From a bacterium (GTDB taxonomy: Bacteria; Armatimonadota; Fimbriimonadia; Fimbriimonadales; Fimbriimonadaceae): DNA of 64,000 nt. Location of the stretch: assembly GCA_027485645.1 (NCBI GenBank), contig JAIXQR010000007.1:248001-312000 (forward strand). The letters run 5' to 3'. Position numbers and translations under genes: made by a program. Below are positions 52,232 through 64,000 of the stretch, in pieces. The stretch's first letter is position 1; each line of letters starts with the position of its first letter. The notes beneath the pieces were generated by a model. That model was not told the origin of the DNA. It saw nothing but the letters and a program-made list of their open reading frames with translations, and ran no database searches.

Positions 52232-53755
52232 ATGGCCCATCAGACCGTATACGTCATCGATTTTGGCGGCCAGTACACGCAACTCATTGTTCGAAGAATC
52301 CGTGAGTTTGGCGTTTACTCCGAGATGATCCCTTGGACCGCCGCTGAGGAAAAGATCCGTGCGCTCAAGCCGGATGCCGTTGTCCTGAGCGGTGGACCTC
52401 GGTCGGTGTTGGGCGCCGATGCGCCGACCATCGACTTCGGGCTGCTCGAAGACATTCCGGTCTTGGGAATTTGCTACGGTCACCAGCTCATGGCATACCG
52501 GCTGGGCGGGGAAGTCGAGTCTGCGTCGCTCAAGGAGTACGGACTACGTGTGCTGGAGAACGCCGAAGGTTTCGTTGGCGATTTGGCCAGCACGACGGTT
52601 TGGATGAGCCACGGCGATCAAGTCGTTTCTGTGCCTGCGGGATTTGCGATCACGTCGAGCACGACCACTTGCCCGGTTGCGTCGATGCAGAATCCGCTCA
52701 CGCGAAAGTACGGCATCCAATTCCACCCCGAGGTCAGCCACACGCCGGCCGGGAAAGAACTTCTTCGTCGGTTCTTGTTTGACATTGCCGACCTGAAGCC
52801 AGATTGGACCAGCGAGTCGTTTATCGAAGAGCAGGTCAAGGCGATCCAGGACCAGGTCGGGCCGACCGGGAAGGTGCTTTGTGCGGTTTCCGGGGGAGTC
52901 GATTCCAGCGTCATGGCGGCTCTGCTCATTCGCGCGATCGGAGACCGGGCGGTGTGCGTCTTCGTGGATCACGGCCTATTGCGAAAAGGCGAAGGTGCTC
53001 AGGTCGCCGAGACTTTCCAGAACCACTTCGGCGGCAACTTTAAGGTTTTCGAAGAATCCGATCGGTTCTTTGGCGCGTTGGCCGGAGTGACCGAACCGGA
53101 GCGAAAGCGAAAGATTGTCGGCGAACAGTTCGTCCGCGTGTTCGAAGATCACGCTTCGGAGCTTGCTGGCTGCGACTTCCTTGCGCAGGGCACTCTGTAT
53201 CCGGACGTGATCGAGAGCGGATCGCCCACGGCAGCAAAGATCAAGACCCACCACAACGTTGGCGGTTTGCCAGATTGGATGCAGCTTAAGCTGATTGAGC
53301 CATTGCGATGGTTGTTTAAGGACGAAGTTCGCGAGGTTGGCCGAAAGCTCGGGCTACCGGATGACATGGTCGATCGAGAGCCGTTCCCCGGCCCGGGTCT
53401 CGCTGTTCGAGTCCTCGGCGAAGTCACCCGCGAGCGCGTTCGGATGACACAGGACGCCGATTGGATTTTCCGGTCGGAACTTCGAGCGAGAAATCAGCAC
53501 GTCGGAATCTGGCAGTCGTACGCGGCCCTGCTTGATGTGCGAAGCGTGGGCGTCATGGGCGACGAACGGACTTATGAGCAGCCAATCGTTCTTCGGGCTG
53601 TAGAGAGCGAAGACGCAATGACGGCTCGGGCAGTGAACATTCCGTTTGCGACCTTGGAGCACATTGCGACGCGAATCGTAAACGAAGTCGATGGCGTGAA
53701 TCGCGTTTTCTACGATCTCACGAGCAAGCCACCAGCGACGATCGAACTTGAGTAG
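52232..53755 (+). CDS. guaA: GMP synthase (glutamine-hydrolysing)
   Basis: 507 residues that turn XMP into GMP. N-terminal class I amidotransferase: DFGGQYTQLIVRRIRE, VLGICYGHQLMAYRLGG with the nucleophile Cys near residue 83, and FHPEVSHTPAG. ATP pyrophosphatase: AVSGGVDSSVMAALL near residue 217. Dimerisation domain ends with VFYDLTSKPPATIELE. ATG 52232 is preferred over the in-frame GTG 52223. The stop overlaps the next gene's possible TTG start. Confidence 0.97.
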   Translation: MAHQTVYVIDFGGQYTQLIVRRIREFGVYSEMIPWTAAEEKIRALKPDAVVLSGGPRSVLGADAPTIDFGLLEDIPVLGICYGHQLMAYRLGGEVESASLKEYGLRVLENAEGFVGDLASTTVWMSHGDQVVSVPAGFAITSSTTTCPVASMQNPLTRKYGIQFHPEVSHTPAGKELLRRFLFDIADLKPDWTSESFIEEQVKAIQDQVGPTGKVLCAVSGGVDSSVMAALLIRAIGDRAVCVFVDHGLLRKGEGAQVAETFQNHFGGNFKVFEESDRFFGALAGVTEPERKRKIVGEQFVRVFEDHASELAGCDFLAQGTLYPDVIESGSPTAAKIKTHHNVGGLPDWMQLKLIEPLRWLFKDEVREVGRKLGLPDDMVDREPFPGPGLAVRVLGEVTRERVRMTQDADWIFRSELRARNQHVGIWQSYAALLDVRSVGVMGDERTYEQPIVLRAVESEDAMTARAVNIPFATLEHIATRIVNEVDGVNRVFYDLTSKPPATIELE

Positions 53756-53765
53756 TCAGTCAAAA

Positions 53766-54347
53766 ATGGGAAATGAATCGGGATTTGTGATAGAGCAGAA
53801 CACCGAAGTCTTGATCGACAATGCGGCGATCACGGCTAAGGTGGCGGAAATGGCGAGGCAGATCGAAGCGGACTTTGAAGGTGAGTCGGTGCTGCTAGTC
53901 GGCATTCTGAAAGGGTCCATCCACTTCCTTTCCGACCTTGCGCGGCACCTGCGATTGGATAGTCAGCTGGACTTTTTGCAGGCCAGCAGCTACCACGGCG
54001 CTCGTGAGACGACCGGTTTTGTCCAGATCCGGAAAGATTTAGACATCAATATCGCCGGACTTAACGTCATACTGGTGGAGGATATTGTGGACACCGGAAC
54101 AACGGTGAACCACTTGAGGGAACTCCTCCTAACGCGAAAGCCCAAAACCTTGCGAATTGCCGCGCTGCTCTCTAAACCAGATGCACACCGCGTTGACGCA
54201 AAGGTGGACTACGTTGGTTTCGAAATTCCGAATGAGTTCGTGGTAGGCTACGGACTCGATTACGGCGAGCGATATCGCAATCTGCCGTACATCGCAATCC
54301 TTCGGAATCAGGACGATAACTCCCAACCTGAACTGCCCGCCGGCTAG
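53766..54347 (+). CDS. hpt: Hypoxanthine phosphoribosyltransferase
   Basis: 193 residues from ATG 53766. GILKGSIHFLSDLARHL and the PRPP-binding loop VILVEDIVDTGTTVNHL near residue 102 are diagnostic, as is VDYVGFEIPNEFVVGYGLDYGERYRNLP at the end. Salvages hypoxanthine/guanine; with guaA just upstream it forms a purine pair. TTG 53748, overlapping guaA, is an alternative start. Confidence 0.93.
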   Translation: MGNESGFVIEQNTEVLIDNAAITAKVAEMARQIEADFEGESVLLVGILKGSIHFLSDLARHLRLDSQLDFLQASSYHGARETTGFVQIRKDLDINIAGLNVILVEDIVDTGTTVNHLRELLLTRKPKTLRIAALLSKPDAHRVDAKVDYVGFEIPNEFVVGYGLDYGERYRNLPYIAILRNQDDNSQPELPAG

Positions 54348-54406
54348 CGTCTAGAACGCTGAAGCGGACAAAAGAAGACCCAAGCCACAAATTCCAGGCA
54401 AATCAT

Positions 54407-55786
54407 ATGACCCATAGTTTCAGACCTCGTAAGCAAGAGGGCGGACGTCGCCGACGTGGAAATCAGAATCAGCGACCCGGGCTTCCGCAAACCAACGAGC
54501 AGGAGATCGAGCAGCTTCTCCCGGAGAAGGATTACAACTTCTTCGACCAAATGACCCCGGCTGCCCTTCTGAAGGAAGCCAAAGCCGCCAAACTCGATCC
54601 GAAAACTCTGCTGCGGCACGAGTTGATCGAGAAGTTGCTTCAACTGGTTAACCCAGATTCGAATTACGCGTACGGCATCCTTGAAGTACTTCCCGACGGC
54701 TACGGGTTCCTTCGCAAGGATGACTACCACCAGACGCCTTCCGACGTTTACATCGGCGGAGCTGCAATCAAGAAGGCCAACCTCAAGCCCGGGGACACCG
54801 TTTTCTGCCAGGTTCGGTTACCTCGCGAAGGCGAGAAGTATCCTGCGCTACTTCGCGTTGAAAGCGTGAACGGCATCGCATCGAAGAGCCCCGAGATGCA
54901 TCGCCGAAAGAACTTCGACGAGCTGACTCCGCTCTTCCCCAACGAGAAGTTGGTGATGGAGACCGGACCAGACAACATCGCGACCCGAATTGTCGATTTG
55001 ATCTCGCCGATCGGTAAGGGCCAGCGCGGCCTGATCGTTTCTCCGCCGAAAGCCGGAAAGACGACGATGATGAAGTCGATTGCAAACGCGATCAGCATCA
55101 ATCACCCCGAAGTCGCGCTAATGGTCCTGCTCGTTGACGAGCGACCAGAAGAAGTTACCGACATGAAGCGGTCGGTCCGCGGCCAGGTCATCTCTTCGAC
55201 TTTCGATGAACCGGCCGAAAACCACATGCGGGTGACGGACCTTTGTCTGGAACAGGCCAAGCGATTGGTCGAAGCAGGCCGAGACGTCGTCATCCTGCTC
55301 GACTCGCTCACGCGTCTTTCCCGAGCTTCGAACTTGACCATCAACCCATCTGGTCGAACCTTGACCGGTGGTTTGGACCCGGCGGCTCTCTACCGACCAC
55401 GTCGATTCTTTGGTGCAGCACGAAACATCGAGGAAGGCGGATCGCTCACGATCGTTGCCTCCGTTCTCGTTGAGACCGGATCGAAGATGGACGAAGCGAT
55501 CTTTGAAGAGTTGAAGGGAACCGGCAACATGGAAATCGTGCTTGACCGCGATCTCTCCGAGCGCCGAATCTGGCCAGCAGTGGACATTCGACGCTCTTCG
55601 ACTCGACACGAAGAGCTGCTGTTTGAGAAGATCGAACTTGAAGGCGTTGTCCAGTTGCGACGACTTATGGCTAAGGAGAACAACTCTGTTGAAGCCACAG
55701 AGGGCCTCATCAAGCTCCTTAAGCGCACGCCAACGAACAACATCTTCCTCGAATCGGTTATCGCAAGAACAAAGGCAACGGTCTAG
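54407..55786 (+). CDS. rho: Transcription termination factor Rho
   Basis: 459-residue hexameric RNA helicase. A basic N-terminus (RKQEGGRRRRGNQNQR) precedes the Rho_N helices (AALLKEAKAAKLDPKT), the OB-fold RNA-binding site (YGILEVLPDGYGFLRKDD), the P-loop PPKAGKTTMMK near residue 210, Walker B VVILLDSLTRLSRASN near 300, the Q loop and the R-loop GGSLTIVASVLVETGSKMDE. All active residues are present. Notable given the few T-tract terminators in the window. Confidence 0.97.
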   Translation: MTHSFRPRKQEGGRRRRGNQNQRPGLPQTNEQEIEQLLPEKDYNFFDQMTPAALLKEAKAAKLDPKTLLRHELIEKLLQLVNPDSNYAYGILEVLPDGYGFLRKDDYHQTPSDVYIGGAAIKKANLKPGDTVFCQVRLPREGEKYPALLRVESVNGIASKSPEMHRRKNFDELTPLFPNEKLVMETGPDNIATRIVDLISPIGKGQRGLIVSPPKAGKTTMMKSIANAISINHPEVALMVLLVDERPEEVTDMKRSVRGQVISSTFDEPAENHMRVTDLCLEQAKRLVEAGRDVVILLDSLTRLSRASNLTINPSGRTLTGGLDPAALYRPRRFFGAARNIEEGGSLTIVASVLVETGSKMDEAIFEELKGTGNMEIVLDRDLSERRIWPAVDIRRSSTRHEELLFEKIELEGVVQLRRLMAKENNSVEATEGLIKLLKRTPTNNIFLESVIARTKATV

Positions 55787-55820
55787 TAGCCCCGATTTAG
55801 CGACGGGTAACCTACGTTCG

Positions 55821-56330
55821 ATGGCAGAGGAATACGAGGGCGGAGAAGGTGGCGAAGGCCTAGAGAAGCCGCCTTCGTTTTTCCCCTACGGCGGGTCCGA
55901 TCCCGAGCGCGAACCTGGTCAATTCGGCGAACTCGTTGAAGTGTCGGTTCAAGGCGTCTTTGGGGCCGAAACGAAAGGAAGAATCTCTCACTTCGTTCTC
56001 TTAACGGACGGAGTGAGGAAACTCCCCATCTTGATCGGTGCTTCCGAAAGCAACGCGATCATGTACATCATCGAGCAAAAGCGGCCCGATCGTCCGCAGA
56101 CCCATGACCTGATCAAAAACATCCTCGATCGAGTGGGCTGCGACATCGACCGCGTCGTGATCGACGACTTCTGGAACGCGGTTTACTACGCCAAGATGTA
56201 CCTGCAGGCCGGTACGAACGAGGTTGAGATTGACTCCCGTCCGTCGGACGCGATCGCAATGGCCCTTCGATTTGAGGCACCCATTTTTGTCGCGGACGAA
56301 CTGTTAGACGTCGATTCTGATCTCGTCTGA
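55821..56330 (+). CDS. Bifunctional nuclease family (BFN, DUF151) protein
   Basis: 169 residues. An acidic leader (EEYEGGEGGEGLEKPP) is followed by a DUF151 domain: ELVEVSVQGVFGAETKGRISHFVLLTDGVRKLPILIG, RPQTHDLIKNIL and EIDSRPSDAIAMALRFEAPIFV. Relatives in plants and archaea were reported as nucleases, with uncertain function in bacteria. A TAACCT box lies 7 nt before ATG 55821. The longer upstream frame shadows rho. Confidence 0.85.
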   Translation: MAEEYEGGEGGEGLEKPPSFFPYGGSDPEREPGQFGELVEVSVQGVFGAETKGRISHFVLLTDGVRKLPILIGASESNAIMYIIEQKRPDRPQTHDLIKNILDRVGCDIDRVVIDDFWNAVYYAKMYLQAGTNEVEIDSRPSDAIAMALRFEAPIFVADELLDVDSDLV

Positions 56331-59223
<2,893 letters not shown>

Positions 59224-59227
<4 letters not shown>

Positions 59228-60090
59228 GAGTTCGACCGATCTTTGCGACATGGATTTTGCTGGTCGCAGGGTGCGGGTACTCGATTGATGACCGTCTCAG
59301 CCGAACCTACGCACGCCCGGAGACGCTGTGTCTCATCAAAGATTCCCGCGTAAAGGAATCTTCTGGCGTTGCGGCGAGCCTTAGACACGCTGGAACCTAC
59401 TTCACCCACAACGATAGCGGCGACTATCCGCGCTTTTACCGCTTCAACGAGGCGGGGAAAGTGATCCAAGAAGTGCGAGTGAAAGGTGCCACCGCGCAAG
59501 ACTGGGAAGATATCGCGAGCTTTGAGCGCGATGGCGAGAAGTTCTTGGCGATCGGCGACATCGGGAACAACGGCAGGAAGCGAAAGTCGCTCGCGCTGTA
59601 TTTGGTGAAGGAACCGGACCTGCAATCCACTGAAGTTGATATCTTCGAAAAGATTGAATTCGTCTATCCTGATGCCTACAATGCTGAGGCACTTTTGATC
59701 ATGCCGGGAGGCCGAGAATTCCAGATCTGCGTGAAAATGCAAAAAGGCCCATCAAGAGTTTTTGCCGGTTCGCTAGAAAAAACTGGTGGAATCCAGACGT
59801 TGAAAGCGGTCGGGGAAGTGGACTTGGGCGGATTCATCAAAGAGTCACGAATGGTGACGGGGGGAGCGGTATCTCCAGACGGCAAATTCCTTGCACTTCG
59901 AACCTACATGTCGGCGTATGAGTGGGATATTTCTGATGGGACGAGTGCCTGGACGAAGAGGGAACCCATGGCAATTCGAACAAATTTGGACCTTCAGGGC
60001 GAGGGAATTGCTTATTCTGCAGACGGGAATTCACTGATCACAACTGCCGAGAATCAACCTTGTCTGGTATCCGTTATTCGCAGAAAGTAG
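59224..60090 (+). CDS. Predicted lipoprotein with beta-propeller-like repeats
   Basis: 288 residues. Lipobox: TWILLVAGCGY with Cys near residue 17. After SSGVAASLRHAGTYFTHNDSGDYPRFYRFN come repeat-like blocks (EDIASFERDGEKFLAIGDIGNNG, AEALLIMPGGREFQI, GGAVSPDGKFLALRTY, GEGIAYSADGNSLITTAEN) that fit a six-bladed propeller. Overlaps the OGG1-like gene by 4 bp (ATGA). Function unknown. Confidence 0.75.
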
Positions 60091-60164
60091 ACATTTGAGG
60101 CATTTGTTTGGTACTATGACTCGTCGCTTAGCCATAGGCTTTGCAGCCAAGCAGGAGGTACCGA

Positions 60165-60794
60165 ATGCGCAACTGCTCACCGAAAGGGAGTTTGCTTATA
60201 GGGCTTCTAGCTTTTGCCGGAATGGCATTTGCTGGAACGTCCGAAGAAAAAACCAGGACCGAGGTCCGGCGAACGGAGATCAAACCCACCGTTCGTTATC
60301 AATTTGACCGATCGCTCCGACCGGGCGCCATCCGCAAGATTCAGGATGGAACCGTTGGATCGGTTGAGAAAACCTTCGTTGTCACCTATGTCAACGAACA
60401 ACCCGTCGAATACAAACTCGTTTCGGAGACTAAAACTCCGGCCAAAGACACCGTATTCCTGATTAGTCGAGCTGGCTATCCAACCAGCCGAGGTTCGTTT
60501 GTGCGTGGCTCAGTTATTAACATGAGTGCCAGTGCCTACGATCCCAATCCTCGAGGCGGCTCTGGCCGAACGAAACTTGGCCATCGCGCTGGGTTCGGAC
60601 ACGTTGCCGTCGATCCTCGAATCGTTCCCCTCGGCTCTCTGCTTTACATCGAAGGTTATGGGTTCGCCCTGGCTTCCGACACGGGCGGAGCAATCAAAGG
60701 CAAGAAAATCGATCTCTGTTACGATTCTCGAGCTCGAGCCTTCTCCTTTGGACGCCGAAAGGTGACGGTCCACGTACTCAAGTCAGCCTCCTAG
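60165..60794 (+). CDS. Secreted G5/3D-domain protein
   Basis: 209 residues. Signal peptide of about 23 (LLIGLLAFAGMAFA), a stretch resembling a G5 domain (KTFVVTYVNEQPVEYKLVSETKTPAKD), then a 3D (RlpA-like, MltA-type) domain: MSASAYDPN, GFGHVAVDPRIVPLGSLLYIEGYG, ALASDTGGAIKGKKIDLCYDS; three Asp of the name are seen. Such domains cut or bind peptidoglycan, as in Rpf and YocH. Start ATG 60165 with GGAGG 6 nt upstream. Confidence 0.85.
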   Translation: MRNCSPKGSLLIGLLAFAGMAFAGTSEEKTRTEVRRTEIKPTVRYQFDRSLRPGAIRKIQDGTVGSVEKTFVVTYVNEQPVEYKLVSETKTPAKDTVFLISRAGYPTSRGSFVRGSVINMSASAYDPNPRGGSGRTKLGHRAGFGHVAVDPRIVPLGSLLYIEGYGFALASDTGGAIKGKKIDLCYDSRARAFSFGRRKVTVHVLKSAS

Positions 60795-60816
60795 AATATG
60801 GTCGGTTGACGAACTG

Positions 60817-61635
60817 GTGCCGTTTCTCAAGCGGCACCAGCTCAAAGCAGATAAGAGCTTTGGGCAACACTTTCTAATCTCTGCGCCAGCGGTTTCCGCG
60901 ATTCTTGACGCCTGCGCGGGAGCTGGTTCGATTCTCGAAATTGGTCCCGGACCGGGCATTCTGACGCGTCCGCTTTCCGACTCATTCGAGCACGTTCACG
61001 CCGTGGAGCTGGATGAACGCATGGCAAAGCCGCTCGCAGCCTGCGCTCCGGGAGTCGCCGTAACCTGGGGAGACGCTCTCAAGCTGAATCTTCCTGAGCT
61101 TGTCTCCGGTCTGCCGAAGCCTTTGGTCATCGTTTCGAACATGCCGTACTACATCACTGGTCCCCTGCTGGGGCGGGTCGAGGAGTTGGCCGGAGTTTTG
61201 GATCGTGCAGTTTTGATGATGCAGCGCGAGGTCGGGGACCGGATTCTTTCACCGGCCGGTGGCAGTGAGCGCGGCGGACTTTCGGTGGCGATGCAGTGTG
61301 GATTTGAGATCTCGCGGGTGGCTGACGTTCCACCGGACGCCTTTTTCCCCCCTCCAAAGGTCGATAGCGTGGTTCTGTTGTTCCAACCCAAGCCGGTTTC
61401 CCAATCGGACCGGAAAGCGCTAGGAAAGGCTCTGAACATCGGTTTCGCCCAGAGGCGTAAGACTCTGGAGAACAATTTGTCCACCGGGCTGCGCAAGTCG
61501 AAAACCGAAATCGCCGAGTGGCTGGTGGAATTGGAGATTTCCCAGCGTGCTCGCCCTCAAGAACTCACCAACGAGGAGTGGTGGCGTCTCCTAAAATTGA
61601 TCTGTGAGCGAGTTCCTGGATTCTGGCCCGTTTAA
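60817..61635 (+). CDS. rsmA: 16S rRNA dimethyladenosine transferase RsmA (KsgA)
   Basis: 272 residues. KSFGQHFLISAPAVSAIL, the SAM site ILEIGPGPGILTRPL, VELDERM, catalytic NMPYYITGPLL near residue 108-118, MQREVGDRI and PPDAFFPPPKVDSVVL all match. It dimethylates A1518 and A1519 of 16S rRNA. Start GTG 60817. Its last 32 bp overlap queG. Confidence 0.95.
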   Translation: MPFLKRHQLKADKSFGQHFLISAPAVSAILDACAGAGSILEIGPGPGILTRPLSDSFEHVHAVELDERMAKPLAACAPGVAVTWGDALKLNLPELVSGLPKPLVIVSNMPYYITGPLLGRVEELAGVLDRAVLMMQREVGDRILSPAGGSERGGLSVAMQCGFEISRVADVPPDAFFPPPKVDSVVLLFQPKPVSQSDRKALGKALNIGFAQRRKTLENNLSTGLRKSKTEIAEWLVELEISQRARPQELTNEEWWRLLKLICERVPGFWPV

Positions 61636-62557
61636 GGCGGCCGCATTAGAGGCCGGTTTTACGACCGCCGGAATCTGCGCAGCCGAGCCAGCGGAAGGTC
61701 TGGAGTTCTACCAAAAGTGGCTCGACGACGGAAACCATGCCGGCATGGCGTACTTGCCAAACTCGGTGGAGCTTCGAAGCGATCCCCGTAAACTGCTTGA
61801 ATCTGCCCATTCCGTCATTGCTCTAACGCTGAACTACCGACAACCTGAGCCGCCGTTGAGCGACTTTCTTGTAGCGCAGTACGCCCGAGGGCGGGATTAT
61901 CACAAGGTCATTCGCGGCAAGATGAACCGGTTGATTGCTCGCTGGAGGGCCGATTTTCCAGAAGGAGAGTTTCGCGGCTGCATTGACAGCGCGCCAATTT
62001 TTGAACGGGAGTACGCGCACCTTGCGGGGCTGGGGTGGTTTGGCAAGAACACATGCCTCATTGACAGCAAACGCGGCAGCTTCTTTTTCATCGCGATCAT
62101 TCTCACTTCGCTTCCGATTGAGCGAGATTTGCCTGCAAATGGTGGATGTGGAACTTGCCGGGCTTGCATTGAGGCTTGCCCAACGGGAGCGATCCAGTTC
62201 GGGCATGGACGCTGGTTCATCAACTCAGGCCGCTGTGTGAGTTATCTCACGATTGAGCATCGCGGAGAGATCGACCCTGGACTAGAAAGGGGCGTTGGTG
62301 ATTGGAGCTTTGGTTGCGACGTTTGTCAGGACATTTGTCCGTTCAATCAGCCCGGGCCGCGGCAGCCAGACAGGGGGCAGGCAACGTCCGAGCCTGATTT
62401 CGCCGCGCGAGAGTATCCCGGTTTGCTTGAGCTTGCGAGAATGCAAGAAGCGGAGTGGGATTCCACCTTTGCCGGCTCGGCGATTCGCCGAGCCGGATTT
62501 GATGGACTGATGCGAAACGTTGAACTGAACTTGAAAAACCGTTCCGAACTTAGCTGA
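61604..62557 (+). CDS. queG: Epoxyqueuosine reductase QueG
   Basis: 317 residues. Last step of queuosine synthesis; uses cobalamin and two [4Fe-4S] clusters. HAGMAYLPNSVELRSDPRKLL opens the domain; LAGLGWFGKNTCLID is the B12-binding region; clusters are CGTCRACIEACPTGAI near residue 182 and WSFGCDVCQDICPFN near residue 235. The C-terminal HEAT extension is absent, so this is the short form. GTG 61604 overlaps rsmA by 32 bp. Links to the window's cobalamin adenosyltransferase by cofactor only. Confidence 0.94.
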   Translation: MSEFLDSGPFKAAALEAGFTTAGICAAEPAEGLEFYQKWLDDGNHAGMAYLPNSVELRSDPRKLLESAHSVIALTLNYRQPEPPLSDFLVAQYARGRDYHKVIRGKMNRLIARWRADFPEGEFRGCIDSAPIFEREYAHLAGLGWFGKNTCLIDSKRGSFFFIAIILTSLPIERDLPANGGCGTCRACIEACPTGAIQFGHGRWFINSGRCVSYLTIEHRGEIDPGLERGVGDWSFGCDVCQDICPFNQPGPRQPDRGQATSEPDFAAREYPGLLELARMQEAEWDSTFAGSAIRRAGFDGLMRNVELNLKNRSELS

Positions 62558-63731
62558 CGCGTTCGAGTAGAACGGCCGTCGCTTCTCCGCCACCAATGCA
62601 GGGGGAGCAGACCGCGTAGCGAGCTTCGCGGGCTTGGAGTTCGTAGGCTGCGGTGAGAATGAGGCGGGCTCCGGTCATTCCGATCGGGTGGCCCAAGGCG
62701 ACCGCGCCACCGTTGACGTTCAGCTTTTCATGCGCGATGCCGGCTTGTTGTGCGACCAGCATTGCGACAACCGCGAACGCTTCGTTGACTTCAAAGAGAT
62801 CAACGGCGTCAACCGAAAGCTGGGCCTTGGCCAGAACCGCTTGGATCGCGCCGGTCGGTGCGCTGGTGAATCGCTCTGGCGCGTGGGCGAATTGGGCCTG
62901 GGCGACAACCCGGGCGAGGGGCTTGAGGCCGCGCTTATTGGCTTCCGATTCCAGCATCAGGACGAGCGCGCAACCGCCGTCGTTGAGCGAGCTGGCGTTA
63001 CCGGCGGTGGTAACTCCGTCTTTGCTGAAGGCGGCACGCAGGGAAGGCAATTTCGCTGGATCTCCCTTTCCAGGCTCTTCATCTTGGTTGACTTGAACCG
63101 GGTCGCCCTTGCGCTGAGGAATGAGAATGGGGGCAATTTCTCGCTCAAATCGTCCGCTTGACTGAGCGTGAACGGCACGTCGGTAGCTTTCGGCAGAAAA
63201 GGCATCAAGTTCTTCGCGGGAAATGCTGAACTCGGCCGCGGTGGAATCGCCGCAATTGCCCATGTGGCAGTTGTTGTACGGATCCCAAAGGCCATCGTGG
63301 ATCATGAGGTCGAGCAAGGTGCCGTTGCCCATTCGGTAGCCGGTACGGGCTTTCTCGAGGGCGTAAGGGGCGTTGGACATGCTTTCCATTCCGCCTGCTA
63401 CCACGATGGAGGCATCGCCAGATCGAAGCGCTTGCGCGGCCATCATAACGGTCTTCATCCCGGAGCCACAGACTTTGTTAACCGTGGTGCACGGAACGGA
63501 GTTTGGAACTCCTCCGCCGAGGGCAGCTTGTCGTGCGGGCGCTTGTCCTAGGCCACCGCTCAAAACGTTGCCCATCAGGACTTCGCTGACTTCGGACGGA
63601 TCGACACCGGCGCGGGAGATCGCTTCCCGAATGGCGACAGAACCTAGCGACGGAGCCGATTGGGAACTGAGGCTGCCTTGAAATGCGCCGATTGCGGTGC
63701 GGGCGCCAGAAACGATGACCACGTTGTCCAT
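62550..63731 (-). CDS. Acetyl-CoA acetyltransferase (thiolase)
   Basis: 393 residues. VVIVSGARTAIGAFQGSLS start, NKVCGSGMKTVMMAAQALRSG with nucleophile Cys near residue 89, the GGMESMSNAPY loop, NEAFAVVAMLVAQQ and GGAVALGHPIGMTGARL with catalytic His, and the CIGGGEATAVLLER end with the second Cys. Biosynthetic-type thiolase; may feed ketogenesis or fatty-acid breakdown. Overlaps queG by 8 bp on the other strand. Confidence 0.95.
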   Translation of the reverse strand: MDNVVIVSGARTAIGAFQGSLSSQSAPSLGSVAIREAISRAGVDPSEVSEVLMGNVLSGGLGQAPARQAALGGGVPNSVPCTTVNKVCGSGMKTVMMAAQALRSGDASIVVAGGMESMSNAPYALEKARTGYRMGNGTLLDLMIHDGLWDPYNNCHMGNCGDSTAAEFSISREELDAFSAESYRRAVHAQSSGRFEREIAPILIPQRKGDPVQVNQDEEPGKGDPAKLPSLRAAFSKDGVTTAGNASSLNDGGCALVLMLESEANKRGLKPLARVVAQAQFAHAPERFTSAPTGAIQAVLAKAQLSVDAVDLFEVNEAFAVVAMLVAQQAGIAHEKLNVNGGAVALGHPIGMTGARLILTAAYELQAREARYAVCSPCIGGGEATAVLLERVS

Positions 63732-63737
63732 GGCATC

Positions 63738-63743
63738 AAGATA
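63738..63743 (-). promoter_or_regulatory. Candidate leaderless -10 box (TATCTT) before the thiolase gene
   Basis: On the minus strand TATCTT is followed by gatgcc and ATG 63731, 6 nt apart. No Shine-Dalgarno and no -35 box can be seen. Confidence 0.4.
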
Positions 63744-63751
63744 CCAGCCGG

Positions 63752-64000
63752 TCAGCGACCGATCCGGCTACGAATTTTGTCAAAAGTACGATCGAGCGCG
63801 GCGGTTTCGGGCATCTTAAGCGCCCGAGCGATGATCACATAGAGTGAGAAACCAGGCAGGCAGACGAGCAAAAGAATCAGGACGGCACCAAGCTTGTTGG
63901 TCTGAAGCGATTGGAGGAACGGAACCTGAAGCAGGCCATAGGTGACGCCGACAAAGACAACCGAGCCCAACACTGCCTTGCCCATCGTTGCGAGGATGCC
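63752..64000 (-). CDS. Polytopic membrane protein C-terminus, possible MurJ
   Basis: The frame stays open to the window edge, so this is only the last 82 codons. Two membrane helices (VLGSVVFVGVTYGLLQVPF and LGAVLILLLVCLPGFSLYVIIARAL) are followed by ALKMPETAALDRTFDKIRSRIGR. A final helix pair followed by a small motif with Pro-Glu and a basic tail recalls the end of lipid II flippase MurJ, but this is a pattern match only. Confidence 0.4.
   Translation of the reverse strand, partial: GILATMGKAVLGSVVFVGVTYGLLQVPFLQSLQTNKLGAVLILLLVCLPGFSLYVIIARALKMPETAALDRTFDKIRSRIGR

Overview
The window reads as ordinary, gene-dense chromosome (about 68 protein genes and one tRNA) from a free-living Gram-negative-type bacterium. 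The best guess is Armatimonadota, class Fimbriimonadia. That rests on the pseudopilin at 31632-32459, whose N-terminus ends in an [10 protein letters not shown]-type stretch that I associate with this group, together with KdsA (an LPS/Kdo enzyme, so an outer membrane) and a preference for CGA arginine codons. This placement is inference; no rRNA is present to confirm it. Layout: 1-5.2 kb is a leftward operon of a lipoprotein, leuS, two TPR membrane proteins and metX (cut by the window edge). 5.2-7.9 kb holds a rluD-type pseudouridine synthase and a leftward folB-ispH-DUF393 operon. 8-11.3 kb is the nusA-rnpM-infB operon, with an extended -10 promoter and a terminator-like hairpin in its leader. 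11.3-17.1 kb has an acyl-CoA carboxyltransferase, a YncE/phosphoesterase fusion and a membrane class III cyclase. 17.1-19.8 kb holds tRNA-Pro and the groES-groEL locus, which has two tandem CIRCE operators and is interrupted by a four-helix-bundle (23S rRNA IVP-like) gene lying between inverted tandem repeats. 21.3-26.2 kb is a stretch of poorly conserved genes. 26.5-34.7 kb has leuA (without its regulatory domain), a NIL-domain protein, an esterase, glycosyltransferases, kdsA, sdhB, the pseudopilin and a cobalamin adenosyltransferase. 34.7-39.2 kb is feoAB, lysS and a peroxiredoxin. 39.3-43.2 kb is a second poorly conserved island. 43.2-64 kb is mostly housekeeping: CoA-transferase, ppa, miaB, VKOR-DsbA, mnmA, guaA, hpt, rho, a bifunctional nuclease, ligA, an OGG1-like glycosylase, rsmA, queG, a thiolase and the end of a probable MurJ. 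The most interesting structure is not a gene. A repeat built as 10+10+18 bp of GTTCGGATTN-type units occurs at 19330, 26516 and 39287, with a decayed copy at 42623 and a related 4x10 bp array at 18931. One opposed pair encloses the IVP-like gene inside the groE operon, and the solo copies sit at the edges of the two accessory islands and 16 bp beyond the truncated end of leuA. Two of the solo sites also carry a second shared element: a TTAATTAATTAA inverted repeat around an 18-nt loop with seven C residues. Together they look like an uncharacterised small mobile or RNA-hairpin element. A second window-wide pattern is a TANNNT -10 box exactly 5-7 nt before the start codon of at least eight transcription-unit heads, which suggests leaderless transcription is common in this organism.
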